Origin: Candidatus Termititenax sp.
Lineage (GTDB): Bacteria; Margulisbacteria; Riflemargulisbacteria; GWF2-35-9; DYQY01
NCBI GenBank assembly: GCA_020719045.1
Contig: DYQY01000005.1
Span: 62,001 to 126,000, forward strand
Reading direction: 5' to 3'
DNA: 64,000 bases
The notes under the pieces are model-generated. The model worked only from the letters and a program-made list of their open reading frames with translations. It was not told the DNA's origin and searched no databases. Both the position numbers and the translations under genes were made by a program. Position 1 is the first letter of the stretch; each line of letters opens with the position of its first letter. This document shows, piece after piece, positions 18,239-27,267 of this stretch.

Positions 18239-19387
18239 ATGAAATATATAGTTATTATTGGTGATGGGATGTCTGGATGGGCTTCTGATAGCTCTGAAGG
18301 CAAAACAGCTTTAGAGTTGGCAAATATACCTAACTTAGATTTATTAGCTCAAAAGGGTGAATTAGGTTTAGTTAGAAATACACCAGCTAATCTTCCTCCT
18401 GGTAGCGATGTTTGTAATTTGTCAGTGTTTGGGTATGACCCAGGGAAATATTACACTGGTAGAGCGCCTATTGAGGCAGTTGCACAAGGTATCGAGCTTT
18501 CAGAAAACGATACAGTATTTCGTGCTAATTTAGTTATTATTGAAGATGGGAAGATGAAGGATTTTACGGCTGGGCATATTTCAAATGCTGATGGAGAGTT
18601 GGCTATTTCTGCTTTAAATAAACTTGTAGAAAATATCGATAATATACAGTTTTATCCTGGAGTAAGCTATAGAAACTTGATGGTAGTTAATGATGAAAGC
18701 TTTAGTGTTGAAACAACACCCCCTCATGACATTACAGGGAAAGATATTTCTGCGTATTTTCCTAAAGGCAGTGGTTCATTGTTAATTAAAGATATTATGA
18801 AAAATAGCGAACAGGTTATGCCATTAAACAGTAAGGCAAGTATGGTTTGGTTATGGGGGCAAGGCACCAAGTTGTCTATCCCGAATTTTGAGTCAATATA
18901 CAGATTAAAAGGAGCGGTCATTACAGCTGTAGATTTGATAAAGGGACTTGGATATGCTGCTGGTATGGACTATATTAAAGTTCCTAGCATTACTGGGTTT
19001 GTTGATACTAATTATGAAGGTAAGGCAAGGTATGCAATAGCAGCTTTAGAACAATACGATATAGTTTTTATTCACGTGGAAGCACCTGATGAGGCAGGCC
19101 ACACTGGAGATTTAGCTTTAAAAGTTAAAGCAATTGAAGATTTTGATAAAAGGGTAATTGGAACAATTTTGTCTGAGATTAAGTATGAAGAGTATAAGCT
19201 GATGGTACTCCCTGACCACTCAACTCCAATAGAAATTAAGACGCATTCAAGAGACGATGTTCCATATGTAATTTATGACAATCTGAATAAAAAGAATAAC
19301 GCCAAGGCAGTGTATTCTGAGAAATATGCTAAAGATAATTCTGCTGAAGTAATTATTGGTCACGAGCTAATGAGTAGGTTTATTTAG
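18239..19387 (+). CDS. apgM: 2,3-bisphosphoglycerate-independent phosphoglycerate mutase, archaeal type
   Basis: Interconverts 3- and 2-phosphoglycerate. The 382-residue protein matches the archaeal-type family (COG3635) and not GpmI: it starts KYIVIIGDGMSGWASD with the metal-binding Asp, has NLPPGSDVCNLSVFGYDP with the catalytic Ser, and FIHVEAPDEAGHTGD plus LPDHSTPIEIKTHS metal sites near the C-terminus. It heads a long operon; its TAG stop overlaps the GTG of the next gene by one base. Archaeal-type enzymes are found in scattered bacterial phyla, so this is unusual but not unique. Confidence 0.93.
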   Translation: MKYIVIIGDGMSGWASDSSEGKTALELANIPNLDLLAQKGELGLVRNTPANLPPGSDVCNLSVFGYDPGKYYTGRAPIEAVAQGIELSENDTVFRANLVIIEDGKMKDFTAGHISNADGELAISALNKLVENIDNIQFYPGVSYRNLMVVNDESFSVETTPPHDITGKDISAYFPKGSGSLLIKDIMKNSEQVMPLNSKASMVWLWGQGTKLSIPNFESIYRLKGAVITAVDLIKGLGYAAGMDYIKVPSITGFVDTNYEGKARYAIAALEQYDIVFIHVEAPDEAGHTGDLALKVKAIEDFDKRVIGTILSEIKYEEYKLMVLPDHSTPIEIKTHSRDDVPYVIYDNLNKKNNAKAVYSEKYAKDNSAEVIIGHELMSRFI

Positions 19388-20394
19388 TGGGTTTATTTTT
19401 AGCTTTATTGGGGATATCGATTATTGTTTTAGTTCATGAGTTAGGGCATTTCCTAACTGCAAAATCAGCAGGTATTAAGGTTAGTGAGTTTTCTATTGGA
19501 ATGGGAAAAAGTTTTTTCCAGAAAGAATTTAATGGTACTATTTTTTCGTTAAGGATTTTTCCTTTAGGTGGTTATGTTAGAATTCCTGATTTGGAAGACA
19601 AGACACATAACGCAACAATCAGTTTTTTGAATAGATTTAAGATTCTATTGGCTGGTTCAATAAATAATTTATTGTTTGCATGGCTTTTATTCTTTCTGAT
19701 TGTTTTTATTTCAGGGATTCCAACTAAAGTATCAAATAATATTTCAGGTGTTTCTCAAGGAGGTCCAGCACAGACAGCAGGTATCCAGAAGGGTGATGTT
19801 GTTTCTTCTATTGATGGTAAAAGCATTGTTTCTGGTGAAGAATTAATTCTTGCTTTAAGTGGTTTTAAAAATAAGGAAATACATGTTGTTGTGCAAAGAG
19901 ATAATAAAGAGCACTCCTTTTTAGTTAAGCCGATTGAAAAATCAGGTAGGAGTATTATTGGTATTACGTTAGGAACAGAAAATGAAAAATCTTTCTCTTT
20001 TTTTGGCTCAGTGAGCTATTCTTTGGAGCAGTGTGTAAAGATTGTTGCGATGACTTATAGGGGACTATATTTATTAATTAGTAATCAGATAGGTGTTGAA
20101 CAGGTTTATGGACCTGTAGGGATAATTAATTTAACCAGTCAGGCAACTGCTCAGGGTGTTGCATATTTTCTAAGTTTCATGGCTATGCTCAGTATTAATC
20201 TTGCAGTTATTAATTTATTTCCTTTCCCAGCACTAGATGGTGGAAGAATTGTTGTTTTGTTTTTAGGTCTTATTTTAAAAGAAAAAATGATAAATAAATT
20301 CGAGTATCATTTTCATCTTTTAGGATTTATTATATTAATTCTTTTTGTTATATACATTTCTTATTTTGATATTCATAAATTACTGTTAAAATAG
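19387..20394 (+). CDS. rseP: Site-2 protease RseP-type (M50 zinc metalloprotease)
   Basis: A membrane-embedded zinc protease that cleaves substrates within transmembrane helices, for example anti-sigma factors. The HELGH zinc motif is in the first helix (VHELGHFLTAKSAG, about residues 17-30), one PDZ domain lies in the middle (about residues 115-190, GVSQGGPAQTAGIQKGDVV), and the third zinc ligand is in NLFPFPALDGGRI (about residue 275). At 335 residues it has one PDZ domain, as in many non-proteobacterial homologues. The GTG start overlaps the apgM stop, so the genes are translationally coupled. Confidence 0.93.
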   Translation: MGLFLALLGISIIVLVHELGHFLTAKSAGIKVSEFSIGMGKSFFQKEFNGTIFSLRIFPLGGYVRIPDLEDKTHNATISFLNRFKILLAGSINNLLFAWLLFFLIVFISGIPTKVSNNISGVSQGGPAQTAGIQKGDVVSSIDGKSIVSGEELILALSGFKNKEIHVVVQRDNKEHSFLVKPIEKSGRSIIGITLGTENEKSFSFFGSVSYSLEQCVKIVAMTYRGLYLLISNQIGVEQVYGPVGIINLTSQATAQGVAYFLSFMAMLSINLAVINLFPFPALDGGRIVVLFLGLILKEKMINKFEYHFHLLGFIILILFVIYISYFDIHKLLLK

Positions 20395-20403
20395 CGAAGA
20401 GAA

Positions 20404-21255
20404 ATGTTAACAGCAAAGCAACTTAGCGAATTATCAAATATCTCCATTAGAATACGAAAGAATATAATCGAGATGACTCATTATGCAAAATCTGGGCACC
20501 CAGGTGGGTCAATGTCTATGACTGATATTATTACTTTTTTGTATTTTAATTGGTTGAATATAGATCCAAAATTTCCTAAAAAGGAAGATAGGGATATATT
20601 TGTTCTTTGCAAGGGTCATGCTGCGCCAGCCTTATATTCAGCAATGGCTATAAAAGGATTTTTACCAGAGGAAGAGTTAAAGACTTTAAGAAGTATTGGT
20701 TCTAGATTACAGGGGCATCCAGACATGAAAGCTTTGCCAGGAATAGAGATGTCTACTGGTTCTTTAGGGCAAGGTTTGTCAGTTGCAGTTGGAATGAGTT
20801 TGGCATTAAAGTTAGATAAGAAGAAAAACAGAGTATACGGTGTAATGGGAGACGGAGAGCTTCAAGAAGGACAGGTTTGGGAAGCAATGATGTCAGCTGC
20901 TCATTACAAGTGTGATAATCTTTGTGTGTTTATCGATAACAATAAACAGCAAATAGATGGAAACATCGCTGATGTTATGGGTGTTGAGCCTTTAACAGAT
21001 AAATTAAAGGCTTTTGGTTGGGAAGTAATAAATATTGATGGACATGATTTTGAGCAAATAGAAAGTGCTTTGGTTGCTGCTGATAAAGTTGTTGGGAAGC
21101 CAACAGTAATCATTTCAGATACAGTAAAGGGAAAGGGAGTATCTTTTATGGAAAGACAGTTGTGTTTTCATGGCGCTCCTTGTAATGATGATCAGAAAGC
21201 TAAGGCTTGTAGTGAACTTGATATAAAAAATGGAGTATGTGGATGTCAGATTTAG
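20404..21255 (+). CDS. Transketolase, N-terminal (thiamine-diphosphate) subunit
   Basis: The 283-residue subunit carries the thiamine diphosphate/Mg-binding half of transketolase: SGHPGGSMSMTDI (about residue 28), KGHAAPALYSAM, and the TPP motif GDGELQEGQVWEA through FIDNNKQQ (about residues 147-180). It is full length for a split-transketolase alpha subunit. The beta subunit overlaps its 3' end. Together they transfer two-carbon ketol units in the pentose phosphate pathway. The split form is a recognised alternative to the single-chain enzyme, not a frameshift. Confidence 0.93.
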   Translation: MLTAKQLSELSNISIRIRKNIIEMTHYAKSGHPGGSMSMTDIITFLYFNWLNIDPKFPKKEDRDIFVLCKGHAAPALYSAMAIKGFLPEEELKTLRSIGSRLQGHPDMKALPGIEMSTGSLGQGLSVAVGMSLALKLDKKKNRVYGVMGDGELQEGQVWEAMMSAAHYKCDNLCVFIDNNKQQIDGNIADVMGVEPLTDKLKAFGWEVINIDGHDFEQIESALVAADKVVGKPTVIISDTVKGKGVSFMERQLCFHGAPCNDDQKAKACSELDIKNGVCGCQI

Positions 21256-22184
21256 CAATGAGAGATTATTATGCTAAGGCATTAATTGCTTTAGGAAAAG
21301 TTAATAAGGATATAGTTGTTTTAGATGCTGATTTATCATGTTCAACTAGAACAGAGAAGTTTGCAAAAGAGTTTCCAGATAGATTCTTTAATGCTGGTAT
21401 TTCTGAGCAAGACTGTATAGGTATGTCAGCTGGGTTTGCTTGTATGGGTAAGACAGTTTTTGCAAGTTCATTTGCAATGTTCATTACAGGAAGAACTTGG
21501 GAGCAGATTCGCAATTCGGTTTGTTATCCTAAGCTAAACGTAAAGGTATGTGCTACTCATGCAGGGATTACTGTTGGAGAAGACGGTGCATCACATCAGG
21601 CATTAGAAGACATAGCTTTAATGAGAATACTTCCTAATATGAGAGTAATTGTTCCAGCAGATGCGCTTGAGGCTGAACAAGCAATTCATTTTGTTGCAAA
21701 AGAAGCTGGACCGTTTTATGTAAGAATGTGCAGAGGTGCAACTCCTGTTGTATTTAATGAAGGAGAATGTGATTTCCAGTTAGGTAAAAATAAAGTTCTT
21801 AAAGATGGTAATGACCTTACTATTATGGCTTGTGGAATAATGGTTGATATGGCATTAAAAGCAGCTGATGTGCTTAAAAATGAGCACAATATAACTGCTG
21901 CGGTTGTTAATGTATCAAGCATTAAACCAATAGATGAAGAAAATATATATCAGATGGCTACAAAAACAGGTGCGTTTGTAACTGCTGAGGAGCATACAAT
22001 CTATGGTGGTATGGGTAGTGCAGTTGCAGAGGTAACAGCTAAGAAGTGTCCTATCCCAATAGAAATGTTAGGTGTAAATGGAGTTTTTGGTGAAAGCGGA
22101 AAGCCTAATGATTTACTTAATAAGCATAACTTAACTGTTCAAGGTATTGTTGATAAAGCATTAGCTGTTAAATCTAGAAAATAA
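21243..22184 (+). CDS. Transketolase, C-terminal (pyrimidine-binding) subunit
   Basis: The 313-residue subunit has the Transket_pyr domain (DADLSCSTRTEKFAKEFPDRFFNAGISEQDCIGMSAG reads as the pyrimidine-ring and Glu region near residue 60; shown in parts: FFNAGISEQD) and the C-terminal transketolase domain (about residues 180-300). ATG at 21243 is preferred over ATG at 21237 because GGAG then stands seven bases away. The gene overlaps the alpha-subunit gene by 13 bases, typical of coupled subunits. Confidence 0.92.
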   Translation: MSDLAMRDYYAKALIALGKVNKDIVVLDADLSCSTRTEKFAKEFPDRFFNAGISEQDCIGMSAGFACMGKTVFASSFAMFITGRTWEQIRNSVCYPKLNVKVCATHAGITVGEDGASHQALEDIALMRILPNMRVIVPADALEAEQAIHFVAKEAGPFYVRMCRGATPVVFNEGECDFQLGKNKVLKDGNDLTIMACGIMVDMALKAADVLKNEHNITAAVVNVSSIKPIDEENIYQMATKTGAFVTAEEHTIYGGMGSAVAEVTAKKCPIPIEMLGVNGVFGESGKPNDLLNKHNLTVQGIVDKALAVKSRK

Positions 22185-22862
22185 GTGATTAGACTAAGGA
22201 ACGTAACTAAGACTTATCAAGATTTTGTAGTTTTAAATCATATAAATCTTCATATAGCTAAAGACGAATTTGTTTTTTTAGTTGGTCCAACTGGTTCAGG
22301 TAAGACAACTATTTTGAATTTATTGACTCGTGAAGAAGTTCCTGATGCGGGCAAGATATATGTTGGGATGACAAGCATTAATGAGCTTAATGAAAGACAA
22401 GTCGCTAATTTAAGAAAGAATATTGGCTTTATTTTCCAAGATTTTAAGATACTAAATAGAACAATCTACGAGAATTTGGCATATGTTTTAAAAATACAGG
22501 GTGAAAAAAAACAGATAATCAAAGAGAAAATTGATAGAGTTGCTGAGTTAGTTGGGTTTGAAAGTAAGTTATATTGTTATCCTCATCAGCTTTCTGGTGG
22601 AGAACAACAAAAGGTTTGTATCGCCAGAGCAATTATTAACAAGCCTCACGTTTTATTAGCTGATGAGCCAACTGGCAACTTAGATCCAGATGCGTCGCTT
22701 GAGATAATTCAGATTATTTCTAAAATTAATTTAGATAACACCACTGTTATTGTCGCAACTCATGATAAAGCAATCGTTGATTTAATGCGGAAACGTGTTA
22801 TTGGCTTACATGGTGGGAATATAGTTCGTGACCAGCAAATGGGGAGCTATCATGAATTTTAG
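22185..22862 (+). CDS. ftsE: Cell-division ABC transporter ATP-binding protein FtsE
   Basis: ATPase partner of FtsX; the complex activates cell-wall hydrolases at division. Walker A GPTGSGKTT is at about residues 35-43, the ABC signature LSGGEQQKVCIARA near residue 140, and Walker B LLADEPTGNLD near residue 162, in a 225-residue protein of normal length. It starts with GTG directly at the end of the transketolase gene and overlaps ftsX by 11 bases. An EnvC-like M23 protein, the usual type of FtsEX target, is encoded at 46104-47231. Confidence 0.95.
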   Translation: MIRLRNVTKTYQDFVVLNHINLHIAKDEFVFLVGPTGSGKTTILNLLTREEVPDAGKIYVGMTSINELNERQVANLRKNIGFIFQDFKILNRTIYENLAYVLKIQGEKKQIIKEKIDRVAELVGFESKLYCYPHQLSGGEQQKVCIARAIINKPHVLLADEPTGNLDPDASLEIIQIISKINLDNTTVIVATHDKAIVDLMRKRVIGLHGGNIVRDQQMGSYHEF

Positions 22863-23748
22863 AGTAATATATTTTCTTATAGATGAAGCAATTAACTCTA
22901 TAAAGCAAAATTCAGTAATGTCTTTTTTATCATTTCTAACTGTGACTATATCCTTATCAGTATTAGCAATGTTTCTAATCGTGTTTATGAATCTGAATTC
23001 TATGATAAAGTCTATTGGTGATGACTTGAATATCTCCGTATATTTGAACAGAAATATCAGTGAAGATAGGGTTTCACAGGTTAGAGATCAGATTAAATTT
23101 ATTAGGGGTGTTAAGTCTATCTCTATTATTCCAAGGGATGCCGCATGGGCAGATTTAAAAAATAAACTTCAATATCAAAGGGACATAGTTGAGCTTATTC
23201 CAGGTAATCCTTTGCCTGATTTAATAATTGTTAAACTAAAGTCGATTGAAAATACTAACAGTGTTTTAAAGGAGCTTAGTTTTATAAAGGATATTGATGA
23301 CATTAGGTATGGAAAGTCTGTTGTTAACAAATTTAGAAGTGGAGTTAAGCTATTTAATTTCGTTGGAGGTGTAATAGTTTTGCTACTTCTTTCTGCTACG
23401 TTTATCATAGTTGCTAGTACAATAAATATAACAATAATTGCTAAAGAAAAAGAAATAAAGATTATGAAATTAGTTGGAGCTACAAATAGTTTTATTAAAT
23501 CAGTTTTTGTTTTGGAGGCAATGGTATTAGGGTTAGTTGGTTCAATACTTGCAGTAGTATTAATTAATGCCGGCTACTTTATTATAAATAGTAAAATGCA
23601 ACAGGTTTATCATTTTGCTTATGTTTTTACTAAACACATGAACATTATTTCACTGAATATGTTTGTTATTGTTATTGGGTTAGTGATATGTTTGAGCGCA
23701 AGCTTCTTTTCAGTGAATAGTTTATTAAAAAGTATAATCAAGAAATAA
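22852..23748 (+). CDS. ftsX: Cell-division ABC transporter permease FtsX
   Basis: The ATG at 22852 follows GGGGAG and gives a normal N-terminus; an upstream frame start inside ftsE has no support. The protein has one N-terminal membrane helix (about residues 22-45), a periplasmic domain, and three C-terminal helices with the FtsX/MacB core (about residues 165-295), including IAKEKEIKIMKLVGATNSFI. It forms the FtsEX complex with the overlapping upstream gene. Confidence 0.95.
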   Translation: MNFRVIYFLIDEAINSIKQNSVMSFLSFLTVTISLSVLAMFLIVFMNLNSMIKSIGDDLNISVYLNRNISEDRVSQVRDQIKFIRGVKSISIIPRDAAWADLKNKLQYQRDIVELIPGNPLPDLIIVKLKSIENTNSVLKELSFIKDIDDIRYGKSVVNKFRSGVKLFNFVGGVIVLLLLSATFIIVASTINITIIAKEKEIKIMKLVGATNSFIKSVFVLEAMVLGLVGSILAVVLINAGYFIINSKMQQVYHFAYVFTKHMNIISLNMFVIVIGLVICLSASFFSVNSLLKSIIKK

Positions 23749-23763
23749 CTAGGAGGAATATTT

Positions 23764-25269
23764 ATGTTAAATTTGTTAAGAGAAAGAGCCAAAGAAATAG
23801 TCGCAACAACAGTAATTTTATTTGCTTTGTCTTTGTTAGGGATAGGGACATATTCTTTCTTGAATAGAGGAGACAAAGATAAAGAAGAAGAAGTAACTTC
23901 AACCTTGGGGTTAGTGAACGGTAAACCATTAGACCAATATTATTATAATAGACAGTTTAACCAAGCATTCGCGAATATTCCAAGTGAGCAAAGAATGCTT
24001 CTTGACCCAGATATTATTGATTATTATCGTTATAAGGCGTTTCAAGAAACAGTTGATAATATGCTTATGCTGGAAGAGGCAAATAAGCAAGGAATAAAGG
24101 TTTTTCCACAAGAAATGAATTATAGAATAGAGCAACTGGTTCAGGCATATAGTTTGAAAAATGTAGGAGCACTTAAGAAGTTAATTAAAGAAAATAAGAT
24201 TGATTGGAAAGTTTTTAAAGAACAACAAAAGAACGATATTATTGTGTCTAAATTCTTGAGTGGAATTACTGGTAGAGTTAGCGTTACTCCTTTAGATAAA
24301 GAGTTGGCGTTTACGGAGATAAAGGCTAGACATATTCTTATCAAAGTAGATAACAATGTTTCAGACAATATGGAAGAAGACATTAAACAGCTTAAGAAAG
24401 CAGAGTCTATAAATGAAATGGTATTAGGCAATAAAGGTAATTTCGCAAAGATTGCTGAAAGATTCTCAGATGATAAGGCGACAGCCGTAAAAGGCGGAGA
24501 TCTTGGTTGGGTTGGAAGAGGACAAATGGTTCCAGAGTTCGAACTTATGTTAAATAAGCTTTCTCCTGGTGAGGTTGGTGGACCTATCAGAACAATGTAT
24601 GGATATCATATTATTTTAGTTGAAGATAAGAGAGAGAAAGAAAAGCCAAAAAATCTTACAGAAGAAAGAATAGACCAGATGCTATTGCAACAGAAACAGC
24701 AAGAAGCAGTCCAGGAATGGTTAAAGCCAATGAAGGTCTCTATTGATGTACAGATTATGGATTCACAGATAAAGGCTTATGATTATAAGATTAATCAGAA
24801 ATACGATGAAGCACTAATTGAGTATAGAAGGTCGCTCATGAATACTAATGACTTACTTACCTATACGCAAATAGCTAGAGTTTATGATAGGTTAGGCGAT
24901 AAAGATGAAGCAGTAAGGTCAATTCGAAAGGCGTTAATACTACAGAAAAGAGTTCAAGGGTATCGTTATCCATCATTGTATTTCGCAGGTATTGATTTAT
25001 ATATTAAGTATGGTTTGGTGGACTTATATACAAGTTTATTTGATGATGTTCTTGCTACTTTTAAGGGTAAGGAAGTAATCTTAAGCGTAATTGATAATAA
25101 CTATAGGAAAGAAATGACAAAGGATCAATTGACTAATCTTGATGCACAGTTAAAGCTTATTAATGATGAAAAGGAAAAGGCTGAACAAAGTAAACAAGCT
25201 CAGACAGGTTCGCCATTTTCTTCCTTAGAAGCATTGGATAGTTTGTCTGGTAACGCAAAAGCTAAGTAA
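23764..25269 (+). CDS. Membrane-anchored parvulin peptidyl-prolyl isomerase with C-terminal TPR-like region
   Basis: A GGAGG site precedes the ATG. The 501-residue protein has an N-terminal membrane helix (about residues 13-32), a SurA_N-like chaperone region, then a parvulin domain starting at ARHILIKV (about residue 182) with FSDDKATAVKGGDLGWVGRG and GYHIILVED. The C-terminal 160 residues are helical and resemble tetratricopeptide repeats (KINQKYDEALIEYRRSL, YDRLGDKDEAVRSIRKAL). It resembles PpiD/SurA/PrsA and probably helps fold exported or outer-membrane proteins. It is the last gene of the apgM operon. Confidence 0.88.
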   Translation: MLNLLRERAKEIVATTVILFALSLLGIGTYSFLNRGDKDKEEEVTSTLGLVNGKPLDQYYYNRQFNQAFANIPSEQRMLLDPDIIDYYRYKAFQETVDNMLMLEEANKQGIKVFPQEMNYRIEQLVQAYSLKNVGALKKLIKENKIDWKVFKEQQKNDIIVSKFLSGITGRVSVTPLDKELAFTEIKARHILIKVDNNVSDNMEEDIKQLKKAESINEMVLGNKGNFAKIAERFSDDKATAVKGGDLGWVGRGQMVPEFELMLNKLSPGEVGGPIRTMYGYHIILVEDKREKEKPKNLTEERIDQMLLQQKQQEAVQEWLKPMKVSIDVQIMDSQIKAYDYKINQKYDEALIEYRRSLMNTNDLLTYTQIARVYDRLGDKDEAVRSIRKALILQKRVQGYRYPSLYFAGIDLYIKYGLVDLYTSLFDDVLATFKGKEVILSVIDNNYRKEMTKDQLTNLDAQLKLINDEKEKAEQSKQAQTGSPFSSLEALDSLSGNAKAK

Positions 25270-25281
25270 TTAACTCTTTCT

Positions 25282-25310
25282 AAGAAGTACTGCTATTTGC
25301 AGTATTTCTT
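25282..25310. terminator. Bidirectional terminator hairpin
   Basis: The arms AAGAAGTACTGC and GCAGTATTTCTT (12 pairs with one G-U) enclose the loop TATTT between two converging genes. The first arm overlaps the stop codon of the minus-strand gene. It can serve both strands. Confidence 0.65.
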
Positions 25311-25880
25311 AACAAAAAGCTTAAAAAGAAGTTTGCTATTTTTATGGACGAGAAAAGGCAGCATGAACCTAAAGAATATTGCCTTGGGTGTAAAAGTAAA
25401 AGTATCGAGAATTATTTTATATGAAATAATCTTTGGGTATACTTTTGCTAAATGGAACAGTTCCATGTCAACGCAATACGCATTCTTGAATTGTTCTGCA
25501 AGTTTCTTTTTATTTTGAATTGAGTTTACTGTTATGTTTTCAATATGATTGCTTGAGTCGATAATTATCTTTTCTTTTCCATTATTACCCGCACAGGTGC
25601 CGATGCTAAGAATTGTTGAAGCGTTGATTTTCTTAATTGCCCCAGCGTTTCCAAGATTGAATACTTTTTTCGGTTTAATAGATTGGAGAAAATCATGCTG
25701 ATTTTTAAGAGTTCGCTTAATTGAGTTTTTTCCAACACCAGTAATAACTATTGATATTGTTCTGGTGTTAATGCTTTGTATATAGATTCTACTACTAACT
25801 TTTTTAGCTCTTTTAATAAACTCAGAGGCTTCTCTTTTTTCAGCTACGAAAATTAGATAATCAATCTCGTTTGTAACCAT
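25293..25880 (-). CDS. Putative nucleoside phosphorylase/nucleosidase-like protein
   Basis: The 195-residue protein resembles the PNP_UDP_1/MTA-SAH nucleosidase superfamily: an N-terminal Rossmann-like strand, VITGVGKNSIKRTL, VFNLGNAGAI (the phosphate-binding Gly-rich loop), and VDMELFHLA near residue 138, which corresponds to the purine/ribose-binding VEME segment. It is shorter than usual nucleosidases (about 230 residues), and the C-terminus is basic. Substrate cannot be read. It begins two bases after the stop of the DUF1015 gene, so the two are an operon. Confidence 0.65.
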   Translation of the reverse strand: MVTNEIDYLIFVAEKREASEFIKRAKKVSSRIYIQSINTRTISIVITGVGKNSIKRTLKNQHDFLQSIKPKKVFNLGNAGAIKKINASTILSIGTCAGNNGKEKIIIDSSNHIENITVNSIQNKKKLAEQFKNAYCVDMELFHLAKVYPKIISYKIILDTFTFTPKAIFFRFMLPFLVHKNSKLLFKLFVKKYCK

Positions 25881-25882
25881 TA

Positions 25883-27133
25883 TTAGCCTTCTAAACTATG
25901 AATGATAAGTCCACTTCTTAGCTTTGGTTCGAACCAAGTAGTTTTTGGTGGCATTATCATGTCATTATCAGCGATAGCCATTAGCTGGTCCATAGAAACA
26001 GGAAACATAGCAAAGGCAGCTTTCATTTCTCCTGAATCAACTCTTTTTTCTAGTTCAGCTAATCCTCTTATTCCACCAACGAAGTCTATTCTTTTGCTTG
26101 TTCTAAGGTCTTTGATATCAAGTATTGGTTCAAGAACATAGTTTGTAAGAGTTGTAACATCTAATGCATTAATAGGGTCAGCGTCGTCATAGGTGCCTTC
26201 CTTGAAAGATAGTTTATACCAACTTCCTTCTAGGTACAGCCCCATAATGTGTTTATTTTCTGGTCTGTAAGTATTTTTGCCTTTCTTTTCTATGATAAAA
26301 TTATCGTTTAGATTAGAGAGAAATTGATCAGTTGTTAGTCCATTTAAATCCTTGATTAATCTATTATAGTCAAATATTTTTAGTTGGTTATCCGGGAATA
26401 AAACAGTTAGAAAGTAATTAAACTCCTCTTTCCCACTATAGGTTGGGTGCTTGCTTCTAAGCTCTTTTCCAACCAAGGCAGCTGCAGCGCTTCTGTGGTG
26501 TCCATCAGCAACGTAGGTGTATGGAATTTTGCTAAAGATAGTAGTGATTTCAGTGATATAGCTATCATTATTAATAACCCAAAACGTGTGACTAATTCCA
26601 TCTTCTGAAGTGAAATCGTATTCAGGTTTATTTGAAGTAATAGTGTCGTTAATAATTTCATCTATTCTGGAGTGAGAAGGGTAAGCTAGAAATACTGGTT
26701 CAATATTGGCTTTAGTGATTCTTACATGAACCATTCTATCCTCTTCTTTGTCTTTTCTGGTAAGTTCATGTTTTTTGATTTTATCAGTTAGATAGTCATC
26801 AATATTTGAGCAAGCAACTAGCCCTAATTGTGTTCTACCATCCATTGTTTGTGAGTAAACGTATAGAAGGTCTTTATCGTCTTGGATAAGCCATTTATTT
26901 TGCTTGAATTTACTAAAATTCTCGACAGCTTTATCATATACTGCCTGTGAATGTTCATCAGTGCCAGCTGGAAAGTCTATTTCTGGCTTTATGATGTGGT
27001 AGAGAGACATTTCAATATCTCCAGCTTCCAAACGAGCTTCTTCTGAGTTTAATACATCATATGGACGAGATGCTATTTTTGTTTCTAATCCTTTTTGTGG
27101 TCTTATTCCTTTGAAAGCTTTAATTGTTACCAT
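25883..27133 (-). CDS. DUF1015 family protein
   Basis: A 416-residue member of the DUF1015 family (PF06245), recognised from the N-terminal FKGIRPQKGLETKIASRPYDVLN, the RKDKEEDRMVHVRITKANIEPVFLAYP-type region (about residues 125-150), and the VADGHHRSAAA motif (about residue 228) reminiscent of ParB-like nucleases. Biochemical function is unknown; some homologues are annotated as uncharacterised HTH/ParB-like proteins. AAGGAGCC lies before the ATG. It is divergent from glyS and co-directional with the nucleosidase-like gene. Confidence 0.88.
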   Translation of the reverse strand: MVTIKAFKGIRPQKGLETKIASRPYDVLNSEEARLEAGDIEMSLYHIIKPEIDFPAGTDEHSQAVYDKAVENFSKFKQNKWLIQDDKDLLYVYSQTMDGRTQLGLVACSNIDDYLTDKIKKHELTRKDKEEDRMVHVRITKANIEPVFLAYPSHSRIDEIINDTITSNKPEYDFTSEDGISHTFWVINNDSYITEITTIFSKIPYTYVADGHHRSAAAALVGKELRSKHPTYSGKEEFNYFLTVLFPDNQLKIFDYNRLIKDLNGLTTDQFLSNLNDNFIIEKKGKNTYRPENKHIMGLYLEGSWYKLSFKEGTYDDADPINALDVTTLTNYVLEPILDIKDLRTSKRIDFVGGIRGLAELEKRVDSGEMKAAFAMFPVSMDQLMAIADNDMIMPPKTTWFEPKLRSGLIIHSLEG

Positions 27134-27254
27134 GTTGGCTCCTTATTTAATCATTCTCGTTTATACGGAAATCTTGTAGTGATTTTCTCACAGAGAAAGA
27201 AAATTCAAAAGTAAAAAGTTCAGCTTTCAGCTTTGAGCTTTGGGATTTTAGCTT

Positions 27255-27260
27255 TATAAT
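27255..27260 (+). promoter_or_regulatory. -10 box of leaderless glyS promoter
   Basis: TATAAT stands seven bases before the glyS ATG with no ribosome-binding site between. Upstream (27221-27254) are degenerate AGCTTTCAG/CTTTGAG words; TTGAGC at 27233-27238 could serve as -35 with a 16-base spacer. Confidence 0.6.
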
Positions 27261-27267
27261 ATGCGTT

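Noticed and set aside
20404-22184. Transketolase broken by a frameshift
   Set aside because: Both halves are complete proteins with family-typical ends, and the second has its own GGAG site; split transketolases are known.
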